From: Flavobacterium gyeonganense
GTDB taxonomy: Bacteria > Bacteroidota > Bacteroidia > Flavobacteriales > Flavobacteriaceae
DNA: 64,000 nt
Direction: 5' to 3'
Assembly (NCBI RefSeq): GCF_029625295.1
Contig: NZ_CP121112.1
Span: 2,294,001 to 2,358,000, forward strand
Shown here: piece after piece, positions 17,701 through 26,959 of the stretch
Layout: each line of letters begins with the position of its first letter
Position numbering within the stretch: position 1 is the first letter of the stretch
Notes under the pieces: model-generated
Database searches by the model: none
What the model saw: only the letters and a program-made list of their open reading frames with translations
What the model was told of the DNA's origin: nothing
Made by a program: the position numbers and the translations under genes

Positions 17701-20538
17701 TTATAAACTGATTGTCAGGTTTACGAAATAAGTCCTCTCGTAGCCATAAAAATATTTTGGGCCGAAAGAAGGCGTTCCGCTGGAAACATCCTGATTCAAT
17801 TCTCTAAAATTGGAATTTCTTGCCTGTTCAAATCCTCCGGTTTTATACTTAAAATCAAAGACGTTATTGATGCTGGCAAAAAGCCCTATTGTAGTCTTAT
17901 TAATACGCCAGGACTTTCCGCCTGTCATATTTAAGAGCGTGACAGGATTTAATTTTTCCTGTTTAAGCAGCATTTTGGCTCGTTCTTCTGAAGCTTCCGG
18001 AAAATTGAAACCACTTGCCGGATTGAGATAAAATCTTGATGTTCTTGTAATTGGAGAAATATCGATATAACGGTCTGTGATGTAATTAATATTCGCAGAG
18101 AGCCACCAGAATTTAGGATCATGATATTCCATTCCGAATGAAAATGCCTGCTGTGGCATTCCGGATTGCTTGTAGTTTTTGAGTAATGATTTGCCAAAAT
18201 CAAAAGTTGTTTCCGCATCAGCAATGGCCGCATTTGCATCGTTGGTAATTGAAACATTTGGATTGCTGTTATAAATGTAACTTCCGTAAGCAGCTGAAAA
18301 GACAGTTTTAAGAGTAGACGAAACCTGATATTCCAGACTTAATTCAGCACCAATGTTTTTCTTGTCTAAGTTGGTTAATGTTTGACTTACAAAGGCATCC
18401 GTATTATCATAGCCGGCTCCATCGTCAAATATTCCTTCTGCATAAAAGAAGGATGTTTTTGTTGTATTTTTTATCAAGGCATAATAACCGGAAATACGCG
18501 TTTTAAGTTTTGGTGAGTGGTAAACATAATTGATATCAGCACTGCTTAAGGTTTCATTTTCGATTCCGTTTACAATTGAATTGTTTAGCCTTGAATTAGA
18601 AAAAGTATTTCGGAGTGAAGGTGCTTTGGTTTGATACATTCCACTAAAAAACAACCATTGTTTTCCTGAAATTTTATAGTTAAGTCCGCCTTTGAATCCG
18701 AAATTTTCAAAATTTACTTTTTGGCTTTTGCCAAATGAACTTTCCGGATAAATACCATTTTGATACAAACCTTCTCTCTGGTATTTTGAAGTAGAAAATG
18801 AATTTCCCAGGTAAAAGTCAACTTTTTTATACACAAATCTAAACTGCGTAAAAGCTTCCGCTGTTGTAGCATAAAAGTTAAAATTATAACCATAACTATC
18901 ACCAGCTTTTACCTGACGATCCGGATTTTTTAAATCAGATTGTGATTGATCACCTTTATAAAAGGAATCAATATCCTCGAAATATGCACCACCCAACAAA
19001 TCCAGCAGAATCTGAAAATTGTGTGATTTTAGATTCTTAAAAAGTATTCCTCCGCTAAAAAATATATTTTCTGAAAGCTGCGTGTTGAGGTTTGAATTTA
19101 CAGCTAATGTTTTGTCATCGGTTCTGTCTTCATACAAAACATAATTACTTTTTGAAGGTTCGTATCCTGTAATACTTCCTTCAGAATTGGTTATAGGTTT
19201 CTGATTCGCTCTGTACATTGAATCCCAGTTGATTTGCGAATTTTGTAAAAATAATGTTCTGCTTATTGCTGCATTTTCATAATCAGGAGTAAATGCTCCT
19301 GAAAATTCTCCCTTATCACCAGAATAAAGGGAGGTAAAATAACTCGGCAATTTTCTGTAATAAGTTGGGTCAGGACTGTCTGCGTTTTGAAAATCAATAT
19401 TGCTGTTTCCAACTTTTCCAAATTGGTACATAATGGCTGATGTGAGGTTAGCATGGTCATTAATTTTAAGATAATAATTGAGCATGAGCAAAGGTTCTTC
19501 GACGTTTTTTACTCTTGCATTTCGTTTTTCGCCACTTTGGTATCCCCAATACGAGTTGTATTGCTCCGATTTTAAATTAATAATTTCATTAGTGTTTGGC
19601 GAATTTTTTCCACGTGCATTTGGTGTAAAAAAACCGGTAAAATTTAAAGAATGTTTCGGATTTAATTTTTTCTCAATACTTATAAAAAAAGAGTTCGCAT
19701 CATAATTTGTTCCTTCAAAATAACCTTCGTCAGCCCAGCGTTTTCCAACAGAAAAAACATAAGCCCAGCCGGAAGATTTCATGCCCGAAGCATAGGTAGT
19801 CATGGTTCTCCAGTTGTAATTGGTATTAGTTCCTGAAAACGATATTCGGGTTCCTTTTCTATATGCCGATGCCTGAGTGAAAATTTGCTGTGTGCCTAAA
19901 ATCCCTCCAAAAGTATAATCAGAAGGAGCAGGGCCAATGGTAAATTCCTGGTTTCTTAGTACGTCATTTAATCCTCCCCAATTATTCCACTGGGGTCTTC
20001 CATCGTAAATTTTATTCATTTTAACGCCATTTAGCATCATCGTTGCATTTTCGCTGTCTAATCCGCGGACGCTAAATCGGGTTTGTCCCCAATTGAACGC
20101 TGCTGCCTGCAAAAATGCATCTTTTGATGATTGTAAAAGTCCCGAGGTAGTTTCTGATGAAGTGTTGTCTTCGTTCAGGTCGCTTTCTAAAAGGGAAACA
20201 ATTGTGGTTTGAAAATTTTCGATTTGGTCTTCTTCTAATAATAAGATGCCGAGATTTACTTTTTGACCAGCATTCGTATTTACTTTCAAAAGCAGATCCC
20301 TGTAACCCTGACTGTGTATTAAAAGCAGTTGTTCACCAGGCAGAGCAGAATGCAATTCGAAAGTTCCATCATTTTTGGTCAGCTGCATTAAAGCTGAATT
20401 TTGGATACTAACGACTACATTTTCTAAAGGATTCTGAGTTTTAGAATCCATAACGCGCCCTGAAAAAATAGTTTCTTTTTGGGCTGAAGCAATTTTAAAA
20501 ATAAAAAGGAGTATAAGAATGAGTAATTTTTTGTGCAT
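17701..20538 (-). CDS. TonB-dependent outer-membrane receptor
   Basis: The 945-residue protein has a signal peptide, an N-terminal carboxypeptidase-regulatory-like domain (about 24-110, GRVMDSKTQNPLENVVVSI), a plug (SVRGLDSENATMMLNG) and a long barrel ending YERTYFVNLTISL. The regulatory-like domain is standard in Bacteroidota receptors. The absence of a SusD gene beside it, with a DUF5689 lipoprotein instead, argues against a classic glycan SusCD pair. Uptake of a metal, phosphate or peptide is possible, but the substrate cannot be read from the sequence. Confidence 0.93.
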   Translation of the reverse strand: MHKKLLILILLFIFKIASAQKETIFSGRVMDSKTQNPLENVVVSIQNSALMQLTKNDGTFELHSALPGEQLLLIHSQGYRDLLLKVNTNAGQKVNLGILLLEEDQIENFQTTIVSLLESDLNEDNTSSETTSGLLQSSKDAFLQAAAFNWGQTRFSVRGLDSENATMMLNGVKMNKIYDGRPQWNNWGGLNDVLRNQEFTIGPAPSDYTFGGILGTQQIFTQASAYRKGTRISFSGTNTNYNWRTMTTYASGMKSSGWAYVFSVGKRWADEGYFEGTNYDANSFFISIEKKLNPKHSLNFTGFFTPNARGKNSPNTNEIINLKSEQYNSYWGYQSGEKRNARVKNVEEPLLMLNYYLKINDHANLTSAIMYQFGKVGNSNIDFQNADSPDPTYYRKLPSYFTSLYSGDKGEFSGAFTPDYENAAISRTLFLQNSQINWDSMYRANQKPITNSEGSITGYEPSKSNYVLYEDRTDDKTLAVNSNLNTQLSENIFFSGGILFKNLKSHNFQILLDLLGGAYFEDIDSFYKGDQSQSDLKNPDRQVKAGDSYGYNFNFYATTAEAFTQFRFVYKKVDFYLGNSFSTSKYQREGLYQNGIYPESSFGKSQKVNFENFGFKGGLNYKISGKQWLFFSGMYQTKAPSLRNTFSNSRLNNSIVNGIENETLSSADINYVYHSPKLKTRISGYYALIKNTTKTSFFYAEGIFDDGAGYDNTDAFVSQTLTNLDKKNIGAELSLEYQVSSTLKTVFSAAYGSYIYNSNPNVSITNDANAAIADAETTFDFGKSLLKNYKQSGMPQQAFSFGMEYHDPKFWWLSANINYITDRYIDISPITRTSRFYLNPASGFNFPEASEERAKMLLKQEKLNPVTLLNMTGGKSWRINKTTIGLFASINNVFDFKYKTGGFEQARNSNFRELNQDVSSGTPSFGPKYFYGYERTYFVNLTISL

Positions 20539-20838
20539 GTAAACCGAATTAATTAAAAAAACCCTCTTCTTTTTTACAAGAAAAGGGTATAAATCTTTTT
20601 TGACTGAAACTTTTGAATTCAGAAAATTTCAGTCAAAAAAATCAAATTGAGTTTGGAAATGCAAATGTTTGAAAGTAGATAATTAGTGGTATTTTAATTT
20701 TCCAAACAAATAATAAGTTTATATTAGGTCTGAATTATATTACAAAGGTAAAACAAAAAATGTTTTTATTTCTTTTTCCTATTAAAATATTTCAGAAATC
20801 AAAAATATTCTGTGTAAGCAGTAATTAATGATTTAGAT
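20539..20838. other. Intergenic region between the MFS and TonB-receptor genes
   Basis: 300 bases without a gene. It holds the terminator at 20596-20640 and, closer to the receptor, another short pairing (accctcttc with gaaaagggt, 20567-20588) that could be a leader hairpin of the receptor mRNA. A TAnnTTTG box is not obvious. Confidence 0.5.
20596..20640. terminator. Terminator downstream of the MFS gene
   Basis: ttttttgactgaaa at 20596-20609 pairs with tttcagtcaaaaaa at 20627-20640, a 14-bp stem with T runs. Confidence 0.8.
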
Positions 20839-22056
20839 TTACGCCGATACTTTTATTTTCGAAACCATAAAAGCGATCAAAACGCCAAATATTCCGATAA
20901 AGGCAAAGGAAAACTGAAGTCCGAAGGTTTCTGCAATATATCCAATAACAGGAGGTCCCATAAGAAATCCAAGAAAGCTGACACTTGAAACAATAGTTAG
21001 GGCTTCTCCGGCAGAAACACTCTCATTTTTACCGGCAAGGCTATAAACGGTAGGAATTATAGTAGAAACGCCCAAACCAACAATCATAAAAGCAATGGTA
21101 CTAGGGATGATGTACGGAAAAAAAACTGCCGTGAAAAGACCAAGGGAAATCATACAGCCACTAATTTGCATCACGCGTTTTCGACCAAATTTATTATTCA
21201 TAGCATCTCCGATAAAGCGTCCGCTGGCCATCATAATCATAAAGGAAGTGTATCCTAAAATTACCAAAGCGCCGGGAGCTTTTACAATGTCTTTAAAATA
21301 AATTCCGCTCCAGTCAAACATAACGCCTTCGCTTGCCATACTGCAAAAGCCAATTATACCCAGCCATAATAACGAACTATCGGGTCTGGTAAATAATTTT
21401 TTGCCTTCTTTTTTGGGTTTGATTTTTTCTTTTGCCTTAACTAAAAATTTAAAATTAAAAACAATCATTACTACTACAACAGCAGCAACAATTAAAAAAT
21501 GCTGATACGGATTTAGGTGAAGAGAGAGCATTCCTAAACCTACCAAGGCACCTGTAAATCCTGCAAAACTCCACATGCCATGGAAAGAAGACATGATGTT
21601 TTTTTTGAAAAGTGTTTCGGTGTAAACTCCCTGAGTATTTACGGCAATGTTGGCTAAATTCCCGAATATGCCAAAAGTAAATAATCCCATCGAAAGCTGA
21701 AACGCACTTGCCGCCAGACCTAAATTGGTCAGACTGAAAACATACATAATTAAAGAGAAAATTAAAATACGGTGGCTTCCAAATTTGGTTACCATTTTTC
21801 CCGAAAAAGGCATAATGATCAATTGCCCGACAGGAAGCGCAAAAAGCACAGAACCTAATTCGGCTTCACTTAAATGTAAAGCCGTTTTAATATCCGGAAT
21901 TCTGCTTGCCCAGGTGGCAAAACTTAAACCCATTCCAAAATAAAACATGCTAATGGCAAAACGAATTCTGTTTAAATAGGAAGCTTTTGCCTCACGATAG
22001 ACTTTTTTGATTTTTCCTTTGGTCTGGAATAAAGCTAATGGATTGAAATCTATCAC
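20839..22056 (-). CDS. MFS transporter
   Basis: The 405-residue protein has about 12 hydrophobic segments and a major-facilitator plan. The loop ADELG-type motif reads LSEAELGSVLFALPVG, with GKMVTKFGSHRILI as the loop 2-3 signature, and a central charged loop lies around residues 205-220 (KAKEKIKPKKEGKK). It resembles the YbjJ-like group of sugar or drug transporters. It has no obvious partner gene. Substrate unknown. Confidence 0.9.
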   Translation of the reverse strand: MIDFNPLALFQTKGKIKKVYREAKASYLNRIRFAISMFYFGMGLSFATWASRIPDIKTALHLSEAELGSVLFALPVGQLIIMPFSGKMVTKFGSHRILIFSLIMYVFSLTNLGLAASAFQLSMGLFTFGIFGNLANIAVNTQGVYTETLFKKNIMSSFHGMWSFAGFTGALVGLGMLSLHLNPYQHFLIVAAVVVVMIVFNFKFLVKAKEKIKPKKEGKKLFTRPDSSLLWLGIIGFCSMASEGVMFDWSGIYFKDIVKAPGALVILGYTSFMIMMASGRFIGDAMNNKFGRKRVMQISGCMISLGLFTAVFFPYIIPSTIAFMIVGLGVSTIIPTVYSLAGKNESVSAGEALTIVSSVSFLGFLMGPPVIGYIAETFGLQFSFAFIGIFGVLIAFMVSKIKVSA

Positions 22057-22167
22057 AGAAATGCATTTTAAATTTGAAGATACAAAGGTATAGAATTCCT
22101 ATTTTAAAGATAAAGAACAACGAATTGTTTATTAAATATACAACGTTATTGTTTATAAATTGTGAAT

Positions 22168-22731
22168 TTAAACCCTTAATACTCCGCGAAAACCTCTTGC
22201 CGCATAGTAAGACTGAGCGCCATTATGATACACGAATACGGTATTATAACGAAAATCTGCAAAAAGAGCACCACCTAGTTTTCTAATTTCATCAGGGGTT
22301 TTGATCCAGCTGGATGTTTTTTGATCGAATTTTCCAAGCTGTTGTAATGCTCTGTATTGTTCTTCATTTAGGAGTTCAATTCCCATAGCGGCAGCCATGT
22401 CAATAACATTGTTTTTAGGTTTAAATTCCTTTCTTGATTCCTGGGCTTCGTTATCGTAACAAACACTTCTTCGTCCTTTTGGGCTTTCTGCAGAACAGTC
22501 AAAAAAAATGTATTCGTTTGTTTTTTTGTCAAAACTCACAACATTCGGTTCGCCTCCGGTTTTCTCCATTTCATTGAGTGACCATAACTTTTCAGGATTA
22601 GCTTCCAGTTTTATTTGAACCTTGCCCCAATCAAGATTTTGGTAGCGATTTTTGTTTTTATCAAAACGGGATTTTAAAGTTTTAAAAAGCTGATCACGTT
22701 CTTCCGGTAACAATGCTTTTTTGTTTTTCAT
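22168..22731 (-). CDS. DUF4256 family protein
   Basis: This 187-residue soluble protein fits DUF4256 from start to end: LLPEERDQLFKTLKSRFDKN, the middle SFDKKTNEYIFFDCSAESPKGRRSVCYD region, and the C-terminal VFVYHNGAQSYYAARGFRG. The family has no assigned reaction as far as I know. It is 15 bases downstream of the Gfo/Idh oxidoreductase gene and on the same strand, so the two are probably co-transcribed. Confidence 0.88.
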   Translation of the reverse strand: MKNKKALLPEERDQLFKTLKSRFDKNKNRYQNLDWGKVQIKLEANPEKLWSLNEMEKTGGEPNVVSFDKKTNEYIFFDCSAESPKGRRSVCYDNEAQESRKEFKPKNNVIDMAAAMGIELLNEEQYRALQQLGKFDQKTSSWIKTPDEIRKLGGALFADFRYNTVFVYHNGAQSYYAARGFRGVLRV

Positions 22732-22746
22732 GCCTGGATGTTTCGA

Positions 22747-23787
22747 TTACAAATCAATAACTTTTCTTTGCAGGTTGCTCGCAATTGCGGCCTCAATAAC
22801 CTGCATTACTTTTATACCATCCTGAGCGGTAACAGGTTCTGGTTTATTATTAGAAATGGCATCATAAACACCATCAAAATATTCAAAATAATTGCCCTGA
22901 AGGGTTTTGATTTTTTCGCGGATTGGTTTTCCGTCAATTTCGGTATGCAGGATCCCTTCAAAATCGTCTAATTCTGTTCCCCAGGATTCCCGGTTTGGTT
23001 TTTTTCCTATTTTAAGTTCGTCTTCCTGCACATCACCGCGCTGTTTTAAGAAAGAACCTTTTTTTCCATGAATAGTGTAGGAAGGATGGGCTTCTCTCAC
23101 AAAATAGCCAGCTTTTAATCGTACTCTGAAATCTTCATAAATCAATAACAAATCGATCCAGTCATCTACTACTGTATTTTCTCTCGTATAGCGAATATCT
23201 GCAAAAACCGATTTTGGCGAACCAAACAGACAAACAGCCTGATCGATTAAATGTGGACCTAAATCTTTTAGGATTCCAGCGCCATCGTTCACAGTTTCTT
23301 TGTGTGCTTTCGGACTTAACATGGGATTATATCTGTCAAAATGAAATTCCACTTCAACTAAATCTCCCAAAACGCCTTCGTTAATTACTTTTTGAATGGT
23401 TTTAAAATCGCTATCCCATCTTCTGTTTTGAAAAACAGCCAGCTTCAAACCTTTTTCTTTAGCGATTTGAGCCAGTTCTTCGGCTTCAGCTACGGTTGTC
23501 GTAAATGCTTTTTCAACAACGGCATGTTTTCCAGCCAAAAGCACTTTTTTAGCATATTCAAAATGAGTCCCAACTGGCGTGTTTACGATAACCAAATCGA
23601 CATCATCGGCTAATAAAGCATCAATTGAAGGATAACTTTTTACAGTTGGATAATCTTCCTGAATGAGTTTTTTGCTTCTTTCCCAGGAACCTAATAATTC
23701 AAAACCGGGATGAAGATCTAAAAAAGGAGCGTGAAAAACTTTTCCCGACATTCCGTATGATAAAAGTGCTGTTTTTATTTTTTGCAT
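22747..23787 (-). CDS. Gfo/Idh/MocA family oxidoreductase
   Basis: These NAD(P)-dependent enzymes oxidise or reduce sugars and related compounds. The 346-residue reading starts at MQKIKTALLSYG; ten more codons are open upstream but lack conservation. The Rossmann start is ALLSYGMSGKVFHAPFL, and the EKP-like motif appears as VVEKAFTTTVAEAEELA. The catalytic region has GAGILKDLGPHLIDQA. The length is normal. The substrate is unknown. A DUF4256 gene follows 15 bases on, and an OYE-family gene lies upstream on the same strand, 77 bases away. Confidence 0.9.
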   Translation of the reverse strand: MQKIKTALLSYGMSGKVFHAPFLDLHPGFELLGSWERSKKLIQEDYPTVKSYPSIDALLADDVDLVIVNTPVGTHFEYAKKVLLAGKHAVVEKAFTTTVAEAEELAQIAKEKGLKLAVFQNRRWDSDFKTIQKVINEGVLGDLVEVEFHFDRYNPMLSPKAHKETVNDGAGILKDLGPHLIDQAVCLFGSPKSVFADIRYTRENTVVDDWIDLLLIYEDFRVRLKAGYFVREAHPSYTIHGKKGSFLKQRGDVQEDELKIGKKPNRESWGTELDDFEGILHTEIDGKPIREKIKTLQGNYFEYFDGVYDAISNNKPEPVTAQDGIKVMQVIEAAIASNLQRKVIDL

Positions 23788-23864
23788 TGTTAGATGTTTT
23801 TTCTGCCACGAATTCACAAATTATTTTAAAAATTTTAATTCCTAAAGTGTGTGGCTAAATAAAT

Positions 23865-24935
23865 TTATAGTTTAGCTCTTTCATATTGTTTTGGCCATTG
23901 AACCTCATTGTTCAATTCTCTTGCAAAATCCAAAGGCATGTTTGGGTTTCTGAGTGATTCTCTGGCAAACAAAATTAAGTCGGCCTGACCGTTATTCAAA
24001 ATTTCTTCGGCTTGTTGTGCTTCTGTAATCAAACCAACTGCTCCGGTTAAAATATGGGCTTCTTTTTTTACTTTTTCTGCGAAAGGAACGTGATAGCCCG
24101 GTTCAAGCGTGATTTTTTGATGTGAAACCAATCCACCCGATGAAACATCGATTAAATCTACTCCTTTTTCTTTTAATAGTTGTGAAAGTTGTACAGATTC
24201 TTCCGGGTTCCATCCGTGTTCTGCCCAGTCTGTTGCTGAAATCCGAACAAATAAAGGCAAATTAGAAGGCCATTCTGACTGAACGGCTTCTACAATTTCA
24301 AGCGTAAAACGGATTCTGTTTTCGAAACTTCCGCCATATTCATCCGTTCTGACATTCGTTAAAGGCGACAAAAACTGATGTAATAAATAACCATGTGCAG
24401 CATGGATTTCGACAACCTGATAACCGGCTTCAACAGCTCTTTTAGCAGCAGCTTTAAAATCAGAAATCACTTTTTGGATTCCGCTTTTATCCAAAGCTTT
24501 AGGAAGAAACGGCTCGTTTTCATGATACGGGACAGCACTTGGCGCAACCGTCTGCCATCCGCCATGAGCGAAATCTAACTTTTTATTTCCTTCCCACGGG
24601 GCAGAAACACTTGCTTTTCTCCCAGCATGAGCCAATTGAATTCCCGGAATTGAATGCTGAGAAACAATAAACGTATTGATTTGTTTTAGCTTTTCGATAT
24701 GCTCATCTTTCCAGATTCCAAGATCAGCAGGAGAAATTCTGGCTTCCGGAGAAACCGCAGTGGCTTCCTGGATAATCAATCCGGCGCCTCCGCTGGCACG
24801 GCTTCCCAAATGAACCAGATGCCAGTCGTTTGCAAATCCATCAACTGAAGAATACTGGCACATGGGCGAAATAACGATTCTGTTTTTTAAAGTGATATTT
24901 TTTATAGTAAGCCGAGAAAATAATAATGAGTCCAT
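23865..24935 (-). CDS. Old-yellow-enzyme family NADH:flavin oxidoreductase, YqjM-like
   Basis: The enzyme reduces activated alkenes or quinones with FMN and NAD(P)H. The 356-residue protein has the YqjM-class features: C26 in ISPMCQYSS, HAAHGYLLHQFLSPLTN with its histidine pair, and the C-terminal region with ILFARESLRNPNMPL. The length is normal. A perfect 14-bp palindrome lies 27 bases before its start codon, so a repressor probably controls it; such enzymes are often induced by electrophiles. Confidence 0.93.
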   Translation of the reverse strand: MDSLLFSRLTIKNITLKNRIVISPMCQYSSVDGFANDWHLVHLGSRASGGAGLIIQEATAVSPEARISPADLGIWKDEHIEKLKQINTFIVSQHSIPGIQLAHAGRKASVSAPWEGNKKLDFAHGGWQTVAPSAVPYHENEPFLPKALDKSGIQKVISDFKAAAKRAVEAGYQVVEIHAAHGYLLHQFLSPLTNVRTDEYGGSFENRIRFTLEIVEAVQSEWPSNLPLFVRISATDWAEHGWNPEESVQLSQLLKEKGVDLIDVSSGGLVSHQKITLEPGYHVPFAEKVKKEAHILTGAVGLITEAQQAEEILNNGQADLILFARESLRNPNMPLDFARELNNEVQWPKQYERAKL

Positions 24936-24961
24936 AAAATGTAACTTTTAATGTATTTGAG

Positions 24962-24975
24962 CTACCAATTGGTAG
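24962..24975. promoter_or_regulatory. Palindromic operator before the OYE-family gene
   Basis: CTACCAATTGGTAG is a perfect 14-bp palindrome, 27 bases before the start codon at 24935. TetR/MarR/HxlR repressors of OYE genes use similar sites. No such regulator gene is in the window. Confidence 0.6.
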
Positions 24976-25099
24976 GTTAGTGCATTAAAAAGTAAAGTTA
25001 CAGCATCTTCATAAAAGTAGAAATCCAAATGTTTATTAATTAACAAACATTTAAAACCTTATATGTTATCTTGCGCTGTCAAATATAAAATAGAAACGT

Positions 25100-25107
25100 T
25101 ACTTTTG
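25100..25107 (+). promoter_or_regulatory. Promoter box for rseP
   Basis: TACTTTTG at 25100-25107 fits TAnnTTTG, 31 bases before the rseP start; TTG at 25071 could be the distal box, with a rather long gap. Confidence 0.5.
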
Positions 25108-25137
25108 TGCGTTAAAATTACGAACTAAAAATACAAA

Positions 25138-26478
25138 ATGGATATAGTTATCAAGCTCTCTCAATTCCTATTGAGTTTATCATTACTTATTATTCTTCAC
25201 GAATTAGGGCATTTTATTCCTGCTAAATTATTTAAAACGAGAGTCGAAAAATTTTACTTATTTTTTGATGTGAAATTTTCTTTGTTTAAAAAACAAATTG
25301 GCGAAACGGTTTACGGTATCGGATGGCTGCCACTTGGAGGTTATGTAAAAATCTCCGGAATGATTGACGAGAGTATGGACAAAGAGCAAATGGCACTTCC
25401 TCCACAGCCTTGGGAATTTCGTTCTAAACCGGCATGGCAGCGTTTGATTATTATGTTAGGCGGGGTTACGGTAAACTTTATCCTGGCTTTTATTATATAT
25501 ATAGGTATGGCTTTTGTTTATGGTGATACATTTGTATCGAATGCCGACTTAAAAGATGGAGTTTTGATTGAAAATCCGGTAATGCTTAAAACAGGTTTTA
25601 AAACCGGAGATAAAATTTTAGCTATTGACGGAAAGAAAGTTGAAAATTTTGACAATGAGTTAAACATGAACATTATCATGTCGAAGCAAGTTCTGATTGA
25701 AAGAAATGGACAACAGCAAACGATTAATATGCCCAATGATTTTGTGGATCAGTTGTCAAAACATGAAAAATCCCATCTTGTAGATATGCGTGTGCCTTTT
25801 GCTATTAAAGATGTTCCTGCTGAATCAGCAAACAAATCCCTGAAAGCAAAAGACTTAATTATTACCCTTAATGGGCAGGAGGCTAAATATTACGATCAGG
25901 TAAAAACAATTTTAAACAATAATAAAGGAAAAACGATTCCTGCGGTTGTATTGCGTGATTTAAAACAGACACCAATATCGGTTAGTGTTTCAAAAGATGG
26001 TATACTAGGCGTTATGGCTGGAGGTTTAGGAATTGAATCATTAGAAAAACTAGGATATTATAAAGTAAGCACAAAACATTACGGATTCCTTGAGTCTATT
26101 CCGGTTGGATTAGAAAAAGGAAAAGATCAGTTAGTGGGCTATGGAAAACAATTAAAAATGATTTTTAATCCTGAAACAAAAGCATACAAACAAGTAGGTG
26201 GTTTTGCAGCGATTTTCAACATATTTCCTACTTCGTGGAGTTGGGAAACGTTCTGGTCAATTACTGCTTTATTGTCAATTATGCTTGGGGTAATGAATTT
26301 ATTGCCAATTCCCGCACTTGACGGAGGTCATGTGATGTTTTTATTGTACGAAATTATTAGTGGTAAAAAACCGAGCGATAAATTCCTTGAGAACGCCCAA
26401 ATGGTTGGTTTCGTTCTACTTATCACACTGCTTTTGTTTGCAAACGGAAACGATATTTACAAGGCAATTGTCAAGTAA
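25138..26478 (+). CDS. rseP: RseP site-2 metalloprotease
   Basis: RseP cleaves membrane-embedded substrates, such as anti-sigma factors, within the bilayer. The 446-residue protein has the zinc motif HELGH at residues 21-25 in the first membrane segment, and LDG in PIPALDGGHVMF near residue 394. PDZ-like regions lie between (LIENPVMLKTGFKTGDKILAI, KSLKAKDLIITLNGQEAK). Length and layout are normal. A tRNA pair follows 86 bases downstream. An ECF sigma/anti-sigma pair exists at 43841-44816, but no link to RseP can be shown. Confidence 0.95.
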   Translation: MDIVIKLSQFLLSLSLLIILHELGHFIPAKLFKTRVEKFYLFFDVKFSLFKKQIGETVYGIGWLPLGGYVKISGMIDESMDKEQMALPPQPWEFRSKPAWQRLIIMLGGVTVNFILAFIIYIGMAFVYGDTFVSNADLKDGVLIENPVMLKTGFKTGDKILAIDGKKVENFDNELNMNIIMSKQVLIERNGQQQTINMPNDFVDQLSKHEKSHLVDMRVPFAIKDVPAESANKSLKAKDLIITLNGQEAKYYDQVKTILNNNKGKTIPAVVLRDLKQTPISVSVSKDGILGVMAGGLGIESLEKLGYYKVSTKHYGFLESIPVGLEKGKDQLVGYGKQLKMIFNPETKAYKQVGGFAAIFNIFPTSWSWETFWSITALLSIMLGVMNLLPIPALDGGHVMFLLYEIISGKKPSDKFLENAQMVGFVLLITLLLFANGNDIYKAIVK

Positions 26479-26510
26479 AAAAAATATTTTTTAAAAAGAG
26501 TTAAAATATT

Positions 26511-26540
26511 TTTGAGAAACTAAAAATTCAATTATATTTG
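26511..26540 (+). promoter_or_regulatory. Promoter of the tRNA-Asn pair
   Basis: TTTG at 26511-26514 and TATATTTG at 26533-26540, separated by 18 bases, match the Bacteroidota consensus. The first tRNA starts at 26565. Confidence 0.75.
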
Positions 26541-26564
26541 CACTCGCTAAAAAGAGCAACAACT

Positions 26565-26638
26565 TCCTCCTTAGCTCAGTTGGTTAGAGCATCTGACTGT
26601 TAATCAGAGGGTCCTTGGTTCGAGCCCAAGAGGGGGAG
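26565..26638 (+). tRNA. tRNA-Asn (anticodon GTT), copy 1
   Basis: The 74 bases fold as a standard cloverleaf: a 7-bp acceptor stem (TCCTCCT with AGGGGGA), the D-arm with AGCTCAGTTGGTTAGAGC, GTT anticodon at 26599-26601 and TTCGAGCC T-loop. CCA is not encoded. It is identical to copy 2. Confidence 0.97.
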
Positions 26639-26677
26639 CAAACTTTTTTTAGCAAACATATTTACCTTTAAGGTGAT

Positions 26678-26751
26678 TCCTCCTTAGCTCAGTTGGTTAG
26701 AGCATCTGACTGTTAATCAGAGGGTCCTTGGTTCGAGCCCAAGAGGGGGAG
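26678..26751 (+). tRNA. tRNA-Asn (anticodon GTT), copy 2; left boundary of an island
   Basis: Identical to copy 1 and 39 bases downstream of it. Its last 20 bases plus the following C (26732-26752) recur exactly at 30779-30799, after the KAP gene. This makes it the likely integration target. Confidence 0.97.
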
Positions 26752-26761
26752 CTTAATAAAA

Positions 26762-26793
26762 AGACTATCATTTAAATGATAGTCTATTTTTTT
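26762..26793 (+). terminator. Terminator after tRNA-Asn copy 2
   Basis: AGACTATCATTTAAATGATAGTCT is a 24-base perfect palindrome (26762-26785) followed by a T run. Confidence 0.88.
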
Positions 26794-26959
26794 TTATATA
26801 CTTCCTTCTGAGGAAATCTATACTTCTTTGCTCTGCTTATTGGGCATTTTATGGAAAACCATAAACCGTTTAAAAGCTAACACATACCTTTATAATGATA
26901 TTTCCTTTTGTTATTTTAGTAATATATTATTTATATATTTATTGACTTAAATAATCTTT

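Noticed and set aside
17949..18257. 102-residue frame within the TonB receptor gene
   Set aside because: Same-strand shifted frame inside a continuous 945-residue barrel; not a separate gene.
26565..26751. Tandem tRNA-Asn genes as a mobile duplication
   Set aside because: Two identical tRNA genes in a row behind one promoter are ordinary; only the third partial copy at 30779 is informative.
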